A stretch of DNA of 64,000 nucleotides from CAYSYM01 sp964435115 (GTDB lineage Bacteria > Chloroflexota > UBA6077 > CF-72), in the NCBI GenBank assembly GCA_964435115.1, contig CAYSYM010000003.1, forward strand, positions 62,001-126,000, in the 5' to 3' direction. Of the stretch, positions 43,737-52,912 are shown piece after piece. Position 1 is the first letter of the stretch; each line of letters starts with the position of its first letter. The notes under the pieces are model-generated. The model saw only the letters and a program-made list of their open reading frames with translations, had not been told where the DNA came from and made no database searches. The position numbers and the translations under genes were made by a program.

Positions 43737-45047
43737 CTACTCGGCCACGCCCAGGTAGTCCATGAGCGCCGCCGCGTAGACCTTGGCGGTCTTCACCACC
43801 GCCTCGGCGGGGATGCGCTCGTCGATGCTGTGGTGGAAGTTCAGGGTGCCGTAGGCGAACGTGACGACGGGGATCTTCTGGAGGGAGATCATCTGCGAGA
43901 TCCCCGTGGCGGCCGGGATGCCGGCGATGGTCGGCACCTCGCCCTGCGTGTCGCGGATGCCCTCCACGAGCGACTGCACGAGCGGGTGATCGGCCGGCAC
44001 CTCGTTCGAAGGCACCTCGCGGAGCAGCTCCGCCGAGACGTACAGGTCCCTGGCCGGGTCAGAAAGCTCCGCGCACAGCTTCTTCAGTTCCGCGAACGCT
44101 TGCCGCGAGTCCACAGTTGGGTCGATACGACGGTTGATGTAGAGCTCCACGACATCCGCCGGTCGGTTGGCCGCGCGTTGCGCTGTCTTCACGTTCATCA
44201 GCCGCATCGGTGGCTTGCCAGTGCCGACCACCGGGTCCACGTAGCTGTTCACCTGGCCCATGTGCGCCTGGATGGCCGGCATCACCCGGGCGAGGTTCTC
44301 GATCGCCGTCACCCCGTGCAGCGGCGTCATGCTGTGGTAGTTCTTGCCGTGCACGTCCACCCGGTACTGCTGCATGCCCGAGAAGGCGCGCACCACGTTC
44401 GTGTCGCCGATCGCCGAGAAGTAGGGCCGCGAGACCTTCGAGAACTCGGTGGTCGTCCCGAACAACGCCACGTCCACGTCGAACGTGCGGGTGCTGGCCA
44501 GGTGCCGCATGCCGGCTACCCCGCCAGTCTCCTCGTCCACGTCGTTGATGACCAGCAGGTCGCCACGCAAGCGGATGCCCGCTGCCTGGAGCGCCTTCAC
44601 CGCCCAGATCAGCGAGACAGTCGGCGACTTGTGGTCGCAGGTGCCCCGCCCGTAGACGTAGCCATCCTTGAGGATGCCGCCGAAGGGGTCGACGCTCCAG
44701 TCCGTCTTCGTCTCACCCGTCTCCGGGTCGATCCAGCTCTCGCCGTCCTTGACCGCCACCGTGTCGACGTGGGCATTGAAGAGCAGCCGTGGGCCGCCGC
44801 CCGCCCCCTTCCACTCGGAGATCGTGTTGGGCCGCCCCTTCTCCGCCTCCACCTGCTCCACGGCGAAACCGAGCGCTTCCCACTCGGCGCGCACGAGGTC
44901 AGCCATCTCCGCCTCGCCCGGCGAGCTAGGGTCCAGCCGCACGTTGACGCTCCTCGTGCGCACCATGCGCTGGAGCAGCGCCACCACGTCGGCGTGATGC
45001 TGGTCGAGGTACGCCACCACCGCCTGCTTCTGCTCAATCAACGTCAT
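43737..45047 (-). CDS. M20-family metallopeptidase (ArgE/DapE type)
   Basis: A 436-residue M20 dinuclear zinc hydrolase. Zinc ligands and catalytic residues are visible: AHVDTV, GRGTCDHKS, DEETGG and the C-terminal HHSIDE. A dimerisation domain is inserted at about residues 220-330. AAGGGAA precedes the ATG at 45047. It is the last gene of the GntR-led dipeptide importer operon and should hydrolyse imported di- or N-acyl-peptides in the cytoplasm. Confidence 0.92.
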   Translation of the reverse strand: MTLIEQKQAVVAYLDQHHADVVALLQRMVRTRSVNVRLDPSSPGEAEMADLVRAEWEALGFAVEQVEAEKGRPNTISEWKGAGGGPRLLFNAHVDTVAVKDGESWIDPETGETKTDWSVDPFGGILKDGYVYGRGTCDHKSPTVSLIWAVKALQAAGIRLRGDLLVINDVDEETGGVAGMRHLASTRTFDVDVALFGTTTEFSKVSRPYFSAIGDTNVVRAFSGMQQYRVDVHGKNYHSMTPLHGVTAIENLARVMPAIQAHMGQVNSYVDPVVGTGKPPMRLMNVKTAQRAANRPADVVELYINRRIDPTVDSRQAFAELKKLCAELSDPARDLYVSAELLREVPSNEVPADHPLVQSLVEGIRDTQGEVPTIAGIPAATGISQMISLQKIPVVTFAYGTLNFHHSIDERIPAEAVVKTAKVYAAALMDYLGVAE

Positions 45048-45073
45048 CTCAGATTCCCTTTCGCGCGAGTGGG

Positions 45074-45892
45074 TTAGCGCTCCTTGAGGCGTGGATCGAG
45101 GGCATCGCGGATGCCGTCGCCCAGCAGGTTGAACGCCAGGACCGTCAGCATGATGGCCACGCCCGCCGAGAGCGCGATCCAGGGCGCCTTCTCCAGTTGC
45201 TGCGTGCCGCCCTGGATCATGCCACCCCAGGTGGGCGTGGGCGGCGCCACACCGAGCCCCAGGAAGCTCAGACTGGCCTCGGTGAGGATCGCGGCGCCGA
45301 TGTTCAAGGTAGCGATCACCACGACCGGTGAGAGGATATTGGGCATCACGTGGCGCGCCAGGATGCGCCAGTCCGGGGCGCCGATCACGCGGGCGGCGCT
45401 CACGTACTCGGTCTCGCGAGCGCTCAGTGTGGAGGCCCGGACGACGCGCGCGAAGCGGGGGACGTTGGTCACCGCGATAGCGGCGATGACGTTCCAGAGC
45501 CCGGAGCCCGCGGCGGCGACGATGGCGATGGCCAGCAAGATCGGCGGGAAGGTCAGCAGAACGTCCAGGAGGCGGACGATCAGCGCATCCACCCAGCCGC
45601 GATAGAAGCCAGCAAGCAGCCCGAGGAGCAGCCCGACAATCGCGCCGATACCGACCGCCGCCAGGCCGACCGCCAACGATACCCGAGCGCCCCACAGCAG
45701 GCGGCTGAGGAGGTCGCGGCCGAACTCGTCGGCGCCCAGCACGTAGCCGTTGCTGCCGGGGGCCGAGAGGCGGCGCAGGAGCGATTGGGCCGTGGGGTCG
45801 CGTGGGGCAAGCAGGGGTGCCAGCACCGCCACCAGCAGAATCAGGGCCGCCACCACTCCGCCGATCACCAGGCTTGGGTGGCGGCGCAGCAC
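45074..45892 (-). CDS. Dipeptide-type ABC transporter permease (DppC-like)
   Basis: About 272 residues with the N-terminal helix (LVIGGVVAALILLVAVLAPL), the GADEFGRDLLSRLLWGARVS segment typical of DppC/OppC, and the EAA region (EYVSAARVIGAPDWRILARH). The start is unclear: the GTG at 45892 is the first standard start in the reading frame after the dppB stop, but the conserved frame continues upstream towards 45970 without an accepted start codon, so a rarer start could add up to 25 residues. It pairs with DppB. No DppD/DppF ATPases are encoded in the cluster. Confidence 0.88.
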   Translation of the reverse strand: MLRRHPSLVIGGVVAALILLVAVLAPLLAPRDPTAQSLLRRLSAPGSNGYVLGADEFGRDLLSRLLWGARVSLAVGLAAVGIGAIVGLLLGLLAGFYRGWVDALIVRLLDVLLTFPPILLAIAIVAAAGSGLWNVIAAIAVTNVPRFARVVRASTLSARETEYVSAARVIGAPDWRILARHVMPNILSPVVVIATLNIGAAILTEASLSFLGLGVAPPTPTWGGMIQGGTQQLEKAPWIALSAGVAIMLTVLAFNLLGDGIRDALDPRLKER

Positions 45893-45969
45893 CTGCCGCC
45901 AGCGGGCGGCGGGTATCAGCCCAGGCCACGGCGTGGGCCTCAGCGCCAGGAGGGCGGCCCGCGGACGCT

Positions 45970-46911
45970 CTAGCTGTACTTGATGCGCGGGTCGAGCCAC
46001 GTGTAGACGAGGTCGGTCAGCAGGTTGATGAGGATGAAGAGGGTCGCCACGGCGAACGTAACACCCTGGACCACCGGGTAGTCGCGCGCCAGGATCGCGT
46101 CCACCAGCAGCTTGCCGAGGCCCGGGCGCGCGAACACCGTCTCGGTCACCACCGCCCCGCCAACCAGGTAGCCCATGTTCAGCGCCGCCACCGTGGTGAG
46201 CGGAATTGCCGCGTTCTTCAGCGCGTGCACCCACAGCACCCGGCGCTCGCCGAGCCCCTTCGCGCGGGCGGTGCGGATGTGGTCCTGGGCGAGCACCTCG
46301 AGCAGACTGGAGCGGGTCATGCGCGCCAGCAAGGCCGCGGTCGCCGCGCCGAGGGCGATGCTAGGCAGGATAAGGTAGCGCGCCAGCGACGAGGGGTCAT
46401 CCGGCTGGCCGGCGCCGATGGCCGGCAGCCAGCGTAGCGTGACCGAGAACACCAGGATGAAGACGATGCCCAGGAAGAACACCGGGGTGGACGTGCCGAC
46501 TGTGGCCAGCAGCATGCTGCCGAAATCCCAGGCCGTGGCGCGCCGCACCGCGGCGACGACCCCCAGCGGCAGCCCGACGAGCGTCGCGAAGAGCATCGCG
46601 CCGAACGCGAGCTGCACGGTATAGCCGGCCCGTGCCACGATCTCGTCGAGCACCTGCCGCCTAGTCAGCAGCGACTGGCCCAGGTCGCCGCGCGCGTAGT
46701 CGAGGAGGAAGACGGCATACGCCTCGAGGAGCGGCCGGTCCAGGCCGAGCTGGGCCCGGAGCTGGGCCAGCGCCTCGGGCGTCGCCAGGTCGCCGAGCAT
46801 CAGGCGCGCGGGGTCGCCAGGCGTCAGCCGGATGATCAGGAAGACGAGGCTGACCACCCCGAGCAGCGTGATGGCCGCCAGCCAGAGCTGGCGGAGGAGG
46901 TGGTGGAGCAA
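45970..46911 (-). CDS. Dipeptide-type ABC transporter permease (DppB-like)
   Basis: A 313-residue permease with an N-terminal helix (LWLAAITLLGVVSLVFLIIR), the LTPGDPARLMLG periplasmic loop typical of DppB/OppB, and the EAA loop (DHIRTARAKGLGERRVLWVH). The start appears to be a TTG at 46911, one base after the binding-protein stop. It forms the transmembrane pore with the DppC-like protein. Confidence 0.9.
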   Translation of the reverse strand: MLHHLLRQLWLAAITLLGVVSLVFLIIRLTPGDPARLMLGDLATPEALAQLRAQLGLDRPLLEAYAVFLLDYARGDLGQSLLTRRQVLDEIVARAGYTVQLAFGAMLFATLVGLPLGVVAAVRRATAWDFGSMLLATVGTSTPVFFLGIVFILVFSVTLRWLPAIGAGQPDDPSSLARYLILPSIALGAATAALLARMTRSSLLEVLAQDHIRTARAKGLGERRVLWVHALKNAAIPLTTVAALNMGYLVGGAVVTETVFARPGLGKLLVDAILARDYPVVQGVTFAVATLFILINLLTDLVYTWLDPRIKYS

Positions 46912-46912
46912 G

Positions 46913-48574
46913 CTACTGGCTGACAGACACCGAGTACATCTTCATCGAACGGAACGGGTCGGTCACGTAGCCCTGCACCCGCTTCTGCATGGCGTAGATC
47001 TGCTTCTCGTGGTCGAGGAAGCCGTAGTAGGCGCCGTCGAGCACGACCTGCTGGATCTTCTTGGAGAGCTCCTTGCGCCTGGCCAGGTCACCCGTCTGGC
47101 GGAACTCGTCGATCCAGCCATCCACCTCCTTGCTCTCCACGTAGGCCCAGTTCTGGCCCGGCGGGAAGCTGGCCGAGGCGAACCAGGTGTAGAGCAGGCG
47201 GTCAGCCGTTGGCTCCTGGCCGCGGCTGAGGATGAACATGGGCGCCTCCCCGTTGCCGATGGCCGCGAGCAGCGAGCTGGCCTCGAGGACCTTGATCTCG
47301 GCGTTGATGCCGACCGCCTTCAGGTCCTCCTGGATCACGGTCGCCGGCTTGGTGAAGCGGTCGATGTTTGGCACGTAGAACTGGAAAGAGAAGCCGTTGG
47401 GCAGGCCCGCCTGCGCCAGGAGCTGCTGGGCCTTGCCCGGGTCGTAGGCGCGCTGGGAGAGGCCGTCCACGTTCGCATCCACGCCGGGTGCCACCGCCTG
47501 AGTAGCGATCTCCGACATGCCCTTGAACAGGCCGTCCACCAGGGCCTGGCGGTTCACCGCGTACAGGACCGCCTCGCGCACCGCCTGCTTGTCGAACGGA
47601 GCGGCACGGCTGTTCATGCCGAAGAAGCGGGTGATCAGCCCCGCTTTCTCGGAGATGGTGTACTTGTCCGACTCCTTCGTGTACTTCTCGTACTTGTCCG
47701 GGTCGGTCACCTGGATGATGTCCACGCTGCCGGCCTCGAAGGCGGCGTACATCGTGCTCGGGTCAGGGATCGGCTTGTAGACGATCCGTTCGAGCTTGGG
47801 CGCGCCGCCCCACCAATCCGGGTTGCGCGCCAGGACGAGCTCCGTGCCAGGTGTCCAGCGCTCGAACTTGAAGGCGCCCGTTCCGACCGGCCGGTCGAAG
47901 AACTTGTCGCCCTGCTCCTTCACGCCCTTCTCGGGCACGACCCAGCCGCTCGCACCGGCGAGGGTGACCAGCAGCGAGGGGTCAGGAGCGGACAGGTTGA
48001 GCACCACCGTCTGGTCGTCCGGCGTCTCGACCGACGTAACGCCCTTATACAGCCCGGCCCACGACGACTTGGTGGCCGGATCCTGAATGCGGGCGATGCT
48101 GAACTTGACGTCGGCGCTGCTGAGCGGCGTGCCGTCGTGGAACTTCACGCCCGGGCGAAGCTTGAAGGTGACCTTCTTGCCGCCGTCGGCCATCTCCCAG
48201 CTCGCGGCCAGCGCCGGCTCGATCTCGGTGGTGCCGAGCTTGTAGCGCACGAGCCCGTCGAACACGTTCCCCATCTCCTGCTGGTCGCCCACCGAAGTCA
48301 GCGTGGCCGGGTCGCGGATCGAGCTGTCGTACTGCATGGCGGCGACGATCTGGCCGCCAGCCTGCGCTGGCTTCGGCGCCGTCGTGGCGGCCGGCTTGGC
48401 GGCGCCACCTGAGGTGGCCTGGGGTGGCGCGGTGGTCGCGGCGGGCGCGGCCGGCTGCGCAGCCTGCTGGCAGGCCGCCAGGAGAGAGCCGCCGGCTGCT
48501 ACGCCGCCCACCGCGAGCAAGGCGCGCAGGAAACCGCGGCGTGAAACTGACTGCGACGGATGGCTGGAGGTCAT
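46913..48574 (-). CDS. Peptide ABC transporter substrate-binding lipoprotein (DppA family)
   Basis: A 553-residue family 5 solute-binding protein. The leader has a twin-arginine motif (SRRGFLRALL) and lipobox SLLAAC, followed by a long Ala/Pro/Thr linker. The mature domain shows the family landmarks (RPGVKFHDGTPLSSADVKFS, then GTGAFKFERWTPGTELVL). GGGGGAG precedes the ATG at 48574, 16 bases after the GntR stop. It should capture short peptides; with a gamma-glutamyltransferase divergent from this operon, Cys-Gly or similar dipeptides are plausible. Confidence 0.93.
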   Translation of the reverse strand: MTSSHPSQSVSRRGFLRALLAVGGVAAGGSLLAACQQAAQPAAPAATTAPPQATSGGAAKPAATTAPKPAQAGGQIVAAMQYDSSIRDPATLTSVGDQQEMGNVFDGLVRYKLGTTEIEPALAASWEMADGGKKVTFKLRPGVKFHDGTPLSSADVKFSIARIQDPATKSSWAGLYKGVTSVETPDDQTVVLNLSAPDPSLLVTLAGASGWVVPEKGVKEQGDKFFDRPVGTGAFKFERWTPGTELVLARNPDWWGGAPKLERIVYKPIPDPSTMYAAFEAGSVDIIQVTDPDKYEKYTKESDKYTISEKAGLITRFFGMNSRAAPFDKQAVREAVLYAVNRQALVDGLFKGMSEIATQAVAPGVDANVDGLSQRAYDPGKAQQLLAQAGLPNGFSFQFYVPNIDRFTKPATVIQEDLKAVGINAEIKVLEASSLLAAIGNGEAPMFILSRGQEPTADRLLYTWFASASFPPGQNWAYVESKEVDGWIDEFRQTGDLARRKELSKKIQQVVLDGAYYGFLDHEKQIYAMQKRVQGYVTDPFRSMKMYSVSVSQ

Positions 48575-48590
48575 AAGGCTCCCCCTTCGG

Positions 48591-49355
48591 CTACTGGCTG
48601 GCGGCGGCTGTGCCGTCGCTGGGTGCTGGATGGCGGAGAGGTGACGAGGAACCAGCCGATGACTCGGCGCCATCGGCCTGGGGCGTGAGCTGCTCGAGCG
48701 CGCGCAGCCCACGCTCCCGGTCGCCGTCGATGTGCGCCCGCGCCGCCGTGGCGGCCGCTTCCGGATCGCGGGCGGCGACGGCGGCGTAGATGGCCCAATG
48801 CTCCCGCTCCGTGGCCTGAGCCCCTGAGCTGTTGGCGAAGATGATGCCTCGCAACGGCAGGACGGGCGCGCGGATGAAGCCCAGCAGCTCCGCGAGCAGC
48901 CGGTTGTGGGTGGCTGTGGCGAGCGCATTGTGGAACTCCACGGTGGTCCGCGCCGCCGCCGCGGGGTCGGCACCGTGCAGCGTCCTGGAGGATCGCTCCA
49001 GGCTGGCAGCCAGGGCCTCCAGCTCGGCCGGTGTTGCGTGCCGCGCGGCCATCGCGGTCGCCTCGGGCTCGAGCAGCTCGCGACAGGCGCAGAATTCCAG
49101 GAACACCACGCGGTCAGGCCGGGCCACGAAGAAGCGGCCACCAACATCGGTGTCCACCAGGCGGTCGCGGACGAGCTGGCGGAGCGCATCGCGGACCGGT
49201 GTGCGGCTGACACCGAGCTGGCCCGCGAGGCGGGTGTCGAGGAGCCGCTCGCCGGGGCGCAGGTCGCCGGCCAGGATGCGCGCCCGCAGCCGGTCGTAGG
49301 CGCGCTCGTAGAGCGGCGGGGCCTTCTCCAGCTCGGGCCCGGGGGCAGTCACCAC
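48591..49355 (-). CDS. GntR-family regulator, FCD subfamily
   Basis: A ~254-residue regulator with the winged helix at residues ~12-75 (LYERAYDRLRARILAGDLRP, then LGVSRTPVRDALRQLV) and an FCD domain whose metal-site residues EFHN, EREH and RAHID are visible. Start is GTG at 49355 or 49352; no ribosome site is present but the promoter is so close that the mRNA may be almost leaderless. It is the first gene of the peptide importer operon and faces the gamma-glutamyltransferase gene, so it probably controls both. Confidence 0.9.
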   Translation of the reverse strand: MVTAPGPELEKAPPLYERAYDRLRARILAGDLRPGERLLDTRLAGQLGVSRTPVRDALRQLVRDRLVDTDVGGRFFVARPDRVVFLEFCACRELLEPEATAMAARHATPAELEALAASLERSSRTLHGADPAAAARTTVEFHNALATATHNRLLAELLGFIRAPVLPLRGIIFANSSGAQATEREHWAIYAAVAARDPEAAATAARAHIDGDRERGLRALEQLTPQADGAESSAGSSSPLRHPAPSDGTAAASQ

Positions 49356-49364
49356 GTCGCGGGT

Positions 49365-49394
49365 ACAGTATTCTGCATCCTGCACTCTCGTCAA
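49365..49394 (-). promoter_or_regulatory. Promoter of the GntR-peptide importer operon
   Basis: On the minus strand TTGACG (49394-49389) and TACTGT (49370-49365) are 18 bases apart. A start seven bases after the -10 would be within a few bases of the GTG at 49355, giving a leaderless or near-leaderless mRNA. The stretch overlaps an imperfect dyad (TACAG and CTGCA arms) that may be the regulator's site. Confidence 0.45.
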
Positions 49395-49411
49395 GGCCGC
49401 TGGAGCACTCG

Positions 49412-51121
49412 ATGCCGCTCTTCCCGCTCGCGTCGCACGGCTGCCACGATCTCGTGGCGGCCGGTGGTCTCTCCTCCTCGTCTCACCCACTCGCGTCCGC
49501 CGCCGGGGCCCAGATGCTCCTGCGTGGCGGGAACGCCGTGGACGCGGCGCTCGCCACCGCTTTCGCGCTGGTGGTCTGCGAGCCGGCCATGTCCCACCTG
49601 GGCGGCCAGGGCACCATGCTCATCCAACTCGAGGGCGAGAGCGAAGCCACCGGTATCGACGGCTACCCCACCGCGCCCGCCGCGGCTCGCCCGGACATGT
49701 ACGAGTGGATCGAGAGTCCCACGCAGGGTGGCTACCGCTTCTGGACTAAGGGTGACCTGAACACGACCGGCGCGCTCGCGGTGGCCGTCCCCGGCGCCAT
49801 CGCCGCCTGGCTGTACGCCCACCGCCGCTGGGCGACGCTCCCGCTGCAGACTCTCGCCGCCCCGGCCGTCGCCTACGCCCGCGAGGGTGTGCCCATGACC
49901 CGGCGCATGGCGCTCTTCACCGCCGAGGCGCGCGAGCGACTCGCCCGCTTCCCGGCGTCGGCCGCGCTGTTCCTCCACCCCGATGGAAGCCCGCTCGAGG
50001 AGGGCGACGTCGTCACCCAGCCAGACCTGGCTCGCACGATCGACCTGATCGTGGATGGTGGCGAGGCGGTCTTCCACCGGGGTGAGATCGCCCGGGCGAT
50101 CGTCGACTGCGTGCGTGGCGAGAGCGGCATCCTGACGCTGGACGACCTCGACCGTTACCCGCGCGAGCAGTTTCGGGTGCTGGAGCCGCAGTGCGCGCCC
50201 TTCCGCGAGTACGAGGTCGTGGTGAGCCCACCCTCCAGCAGCGCCACTCTGCTGCCGCTCCTGCGGCTGCTCGACGGATTTCCACTCGTGGCGTACGACC
50301 CGCTCGACTCGGCGCGGCTCCACCTGCTGGCCGAGTGCATGAAGCGGGCGTTCGCCGACCGTGTGCCCTACACAGGCGACCACGCCTTCGTGGACATCCC
50401 GCTGGAGGGCCTGGTCTCGGCCGCCTATGCCGACCAGCGCCGGGCGGAGATCGATCCGGGGCACGCCACGTTCCCCGGTCCGGGGGACCCGTGGGCGTAC
50501 AGCCGGACCAGACGGCCGGGGACGCCAGCCGGCGCCGGGCTAGTGGACAACCCCTCTGCCTGCACCACCCACCACGTGCACGCCGACCGCTGGGGCGGCC
50601 TGGTGTCCTGGACGCAGACGCAGGGCGACGCCTTCGGGAGCGCCATGGTGGTCCCGGGCTACGGGTTCCTGCTGAACAACGCCATGAAGCTGTTCGACCC
50701 CCGACCGGGCGGGAGCAACTCCATCGCGCCGGGGAAGCGCCCGGGCACCGCGCCCTGCCCGACCCTGGTGCGTAAGGGTGGGCGTCCCGTGATGGCGCTC
50801 GGGAGCCCCTCGGGCACCCGGATCATCAACGCCATCGCGCAGACGCTGGCCAACGTGCTCGACCACCACAGGTGCTTGCAGGCGGCCGTCGAGCTGCCGC
50901 GCATCCACTGGTCCGGGGACGAGTTCGAGGTGGAGGCCGACATTCCCACCGCCACGCTCGACGCCCTGCGGAGCATGGGCCACACCCTCGAGGTGCGGAA
51001 CGCGAAGTCGCCCTGGTTCGGCGCGGTGCAGGCGGTGGCCTGGGAGCCAGACCTGGGCATCGCCCACGGGGCGGCTGACCCTCGGCGCCAGGGCGCCGTG
51101 GCTGGCGTGGCGCTGCTCTGA
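49412..51121 (+). CDS. Gamma-glutamyltransferase family protein
   Basis: A 569-residue Ntn hydrolase. The autocleavage Thr lies in SACTTHHVHADRWGGLVSWT, the gamma-glutamate pocket in GSPSGTRIINAIAQ, and the N-terminal subunit has the GGNAVDAALATAFAL signature. No signal peptide is evident, so it may be cytoplasmic or leave by another route. GGAG lies nine bases before the ATG. With the divergent dipeptide importer and M20 peptidase it forms a set that could strip glutamate from gamma-glutamyl peptides (for example glutathione) and use the rest. Confidence 0.92.
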   Translation: MPLFPLASHGCHDLVAAGGLSSSSHPLASAAGAQMLLRGGNAVDAALATAFALVVCEPAMSHLGGQGTMLIQLEGESEATGIDGYPTAPAAARPDMYEWIESPTQGGYRFWTKGDLNTTGALAVAVPGAIAAWLYAHRRWATLPLQTLAAPAVAYAREGVPMTRRMALFTAEARERLARFPASAALFLHPDGSPLEEGDVVTQPDLARTIDLIVDGGEAVFHRGEIARAIVDCVRGESGILTLDDLDRYPREQFRVLEPQCAPFREYEVVVSPPSSSATLLPLLRLLDGFPLVAYDPLDSARLHLLAECMKRAFADRVPYTGDHAFVDIPLEGLVSAAYADQRRAEIDPGHATFPGPGDPWAYSRTRRPGTPAGAGLVDNPSACTTHHVHADRWGGLVSWTQTQGDAFGSAMVVPGYGFLLNNAMKLFDPRPGGSNSIAPGKRPGTAPCPTLVRKGGRPVMALGSPSGTRIINAIAQTLANVLDHHRCLQAAVELPRIHWSGDEFEVEADIPTATLDALRSMGHTLEVRNAKSPWFGAVQAVAWEPDLGIAHGAADPRRQGAVAGVALL

Positions 51122-51148
51122 GCGCCCGGCTGCGGCGCGCCAGGACGG

Positions 51149-51172
51149 CTGCCCCCGCCGACTGGGGGGCAG
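51149..51172. terminator. Hairpin between convergent ggt and Uma2 genes
   Basis: CTGCCCCC (51149-51156) pairs with GGGGGCAG (51165-51172) across an eight-base loop, 28 bases after the gamma-glutamyltransferase stop and 23 bases before the end of the minus-strand gene. Confidence 0.55.
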
Positions 51173-51195
51173 GGGCGCGCGCTCCGCGCTGGTTG

Positions 51196-51765
51196 CTACG
51201 CAGCGGGCGCCAGGCCCTCGTAGATGTCGGCCAGCGACAGCTCGAGCGCTGGACACGGGAACGGTACCCGACCCTCGCCCTCCACCTCCGCCTGCCACCA
51301 GACGCCCTGCTCGTCCCGCCAGTGTCGGGCGACCCGGCACTCGTCGCGATAGACGACGACGTACGCCTTGAGGCTGGGGAGGCGGCGATAGGCCAGCAGC
51401 TTCTCGCGCCGGTCGATCGCCTCGGTGCTCGGCGAGAGCACCTCCACCACCAGGCAGGGGCGGCTCTTGTACCACTCCTCGGTGTCCTCGGGGTCGCACA
51501 CCACCTGGATGTCCGGGTAGTAGACGGCGTCGTCCGCCACGCGCAGCTTCATGTCGCTGCCGTAGACCCGGCACGGCCCGCCGCGAGCCGCCATCCACAG
51601 GTGCGCGGCGAGGTTCATGGCGATCCGGTTGTGGCGGTCGCTGGCGCCGGCGAGCGCGTACAGCTCGCCGCCCACGTACTCGTGGCGAACCGAGCTCGCC
51701 TCCTCCAGGCGCAGGTACTCCTCCACGCTGAGGTACGGGTGAGGTGTTGCGGCGTGGAGCGCCAT
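51196..51765 (-). CDS. Uma2 family endonuclease-fold protein (DUF820)
   Basis: A 189-residue protein of the Uma2/DUF820 family, which has the PD-(D/E)XK nuclease fold. The core is PYLSVEEYLRLEEA, YYPDIQVVCD, CLVVEVLSPSTEAIDRREK and YRRLPSLKAYVVV; the catalytic Asp, Glu and Lys are all in place. The ATG at 51765 is preceded only weakly by a ribosome site. Such genes are abundant in cyanobacteria and Chloroflexota, often as isolated singletons; their biological role is unclear. Confidence 0.88.
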   Translation of the reverse strand: MALHAATPHPYLSVEEYLRLEEASSVRHEYVGGELYALAGASDRHNRIAMNLAAHLWMAARGGPCRVYGSDMKLRVADDAVYYPDIQVVCDPEDTEEWYKSRPCLVVEVLSPSTEAIDRREKLLAYRRLPSLKAYVVVYRDECRVARHWRDEQGVWWQAEVEGEGRVPFPCPALELSLADIYEGLAPAA

Positions 51766-51833
51766 GTGGACAGTGTACCGCTCCCTGTCCACCTCTCCAG
51801 GCGGGCGAGAACGCGTGCGGACCTGTCGCGCCG

Positions 51834-52883
51834 CTACGTGGGCGGGCTGCCGAGGCGGAAGGCGCCCACCTGCTGCGCCCAGGCGAGCGTGGCCGGGACG
51901 TCCACGACCCACGGCCCGTGGCGATCGAGCTTCAGACGGACTACGTCCTGGCGCACCTGGAAGCTCCGCTCGCCGTCCAGCGTGACCGTGCCATCGAGCG
52001 GCCCCACCAGGACCGTCTCGCCGGCGCGGACCTCGTGCAGCGGCCCGACCTCCGCCCGCGCCACCATCCCCGGCGCGACCAGCGCCAGCACGCTCGCCCC
52101 GGCGCCCAGCTCGGCGAAGGCGCCCCACGGCTCGGTCGGGTGGATCGTGGTCAGCGCTCCAGCCAGGCTCGAGAGGCCCATGCTCCCCGGGAGCGCCCGC
52201 GTCACCATGAAGGCGACCACCTGCGCTGGATCCCACACCGCCCGGCTGCCGACCGTCGTGTCGCGGGTGATCGCCGCGTCCACGAGGGCGACGTCCGCCC
52301 GACCGTCGGCGGAGACGCGGATCAGCTTGTGCCTCACCAGGCAGCCGGCGCGGATGGCGTCGTCCCTCGGCTGGCGGCACAGGAAGCCGGCCGCGAACCC
52401 GGCCACGGTAGGTTCCACGGGCAGGGGGAACACGTTGTTCGTACCAGCGGCGAGGGGCAGGAGGGGAACCTCGCGCGCCGCGAGCGCCACCAGCCGGTTC
52501 GTCCCGTCCCCGCCATGGGTGACCAGCACACGAACGCCATCGTGGACCATCGCCTCCGTGGCGCGAAGCGTGTCCTCGGGCGTATCGCAGACCGTGTCAC
52601 TCGCCGGCAGCAGCGTGAGGTCCGCCACGGCCTCGGCGGCGCGGGCGACCAGGGCATACCTGTCGGGCATGTAGCGGACCCGGTGGACACCTGCTGCACG
52701 GAGACCGACCAGCAGCCGACGGACGAGCTTGACGCGCTCGTAATTGGTGAGGCTGCTGGCCGGTGCCACCAGCCGACGGACGTCCCGCCCGGCGTGCGGG
52801 TTGACGACGAGCCCCACGCAGGGTCCGCCGGGCGCCGGGGGCGAGTCACCCGCCACCCGGCCTCCATCTCCCGGCCCCTCCAC
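51834..52883 (-). CDS. acoX: ATP-NAD kinase-like protein of acetoin/2-oxoacid dehydrogenase clusters
   Basis: A 349-residue member of the NAD kinase/diacylglycerol kinase-fold group. VGLVVNPHAGRD opens the fold and THGGDGTNRLVA is the GGDG nucleotide motif, with AAGTNNVFPLPVEPTVAGFA behind it. AcoX proteins of this type are regularly encoded with acetoin dehydrogenase subunits; their reaction is not settled. The GTG at 52883 begins 29 bases after the lipoyl-protein stop; a GTG at 52856 with GGAGG upstream is equally likely. It is the last gene of the four-gene aco-type operon. Confidence 0.85.
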   Translation of the reverse strand: MEGPGDGGRVAGDSPPAPGGPCVGLVVNPHAGRDVRRLVAPASSLTNYERVKLVRRLLVGLRAAGVHRVRYMPDRYALVARAAEAVADLTLLPASDTVCDTPEDTLRATEAMVHDGVRVLVTHGGDGTNRLVALAAREVPLLPLAAGTNNVFPLPVEPTVAGFAAGFLCRQPRDDAIRAGCLVRHKLIRVSADGRADVALVDAAITRDTTVGSRAVWDPAQVVAFMVTRALPGSMGLSSLAGALTTIHPTEPWGAFAELGAGASVLALVAPGMVARAEVGPLHEVRAGETVLVGPLDGTVTLDGERSFQVRQDVVRLKLDRHGPWVVDVPATLAWAQQVGAFRLGSPPT

Positions 52884-52912
52884 CCGTGACCTGCCACCAG
52901 CGCCTGGGTGCG

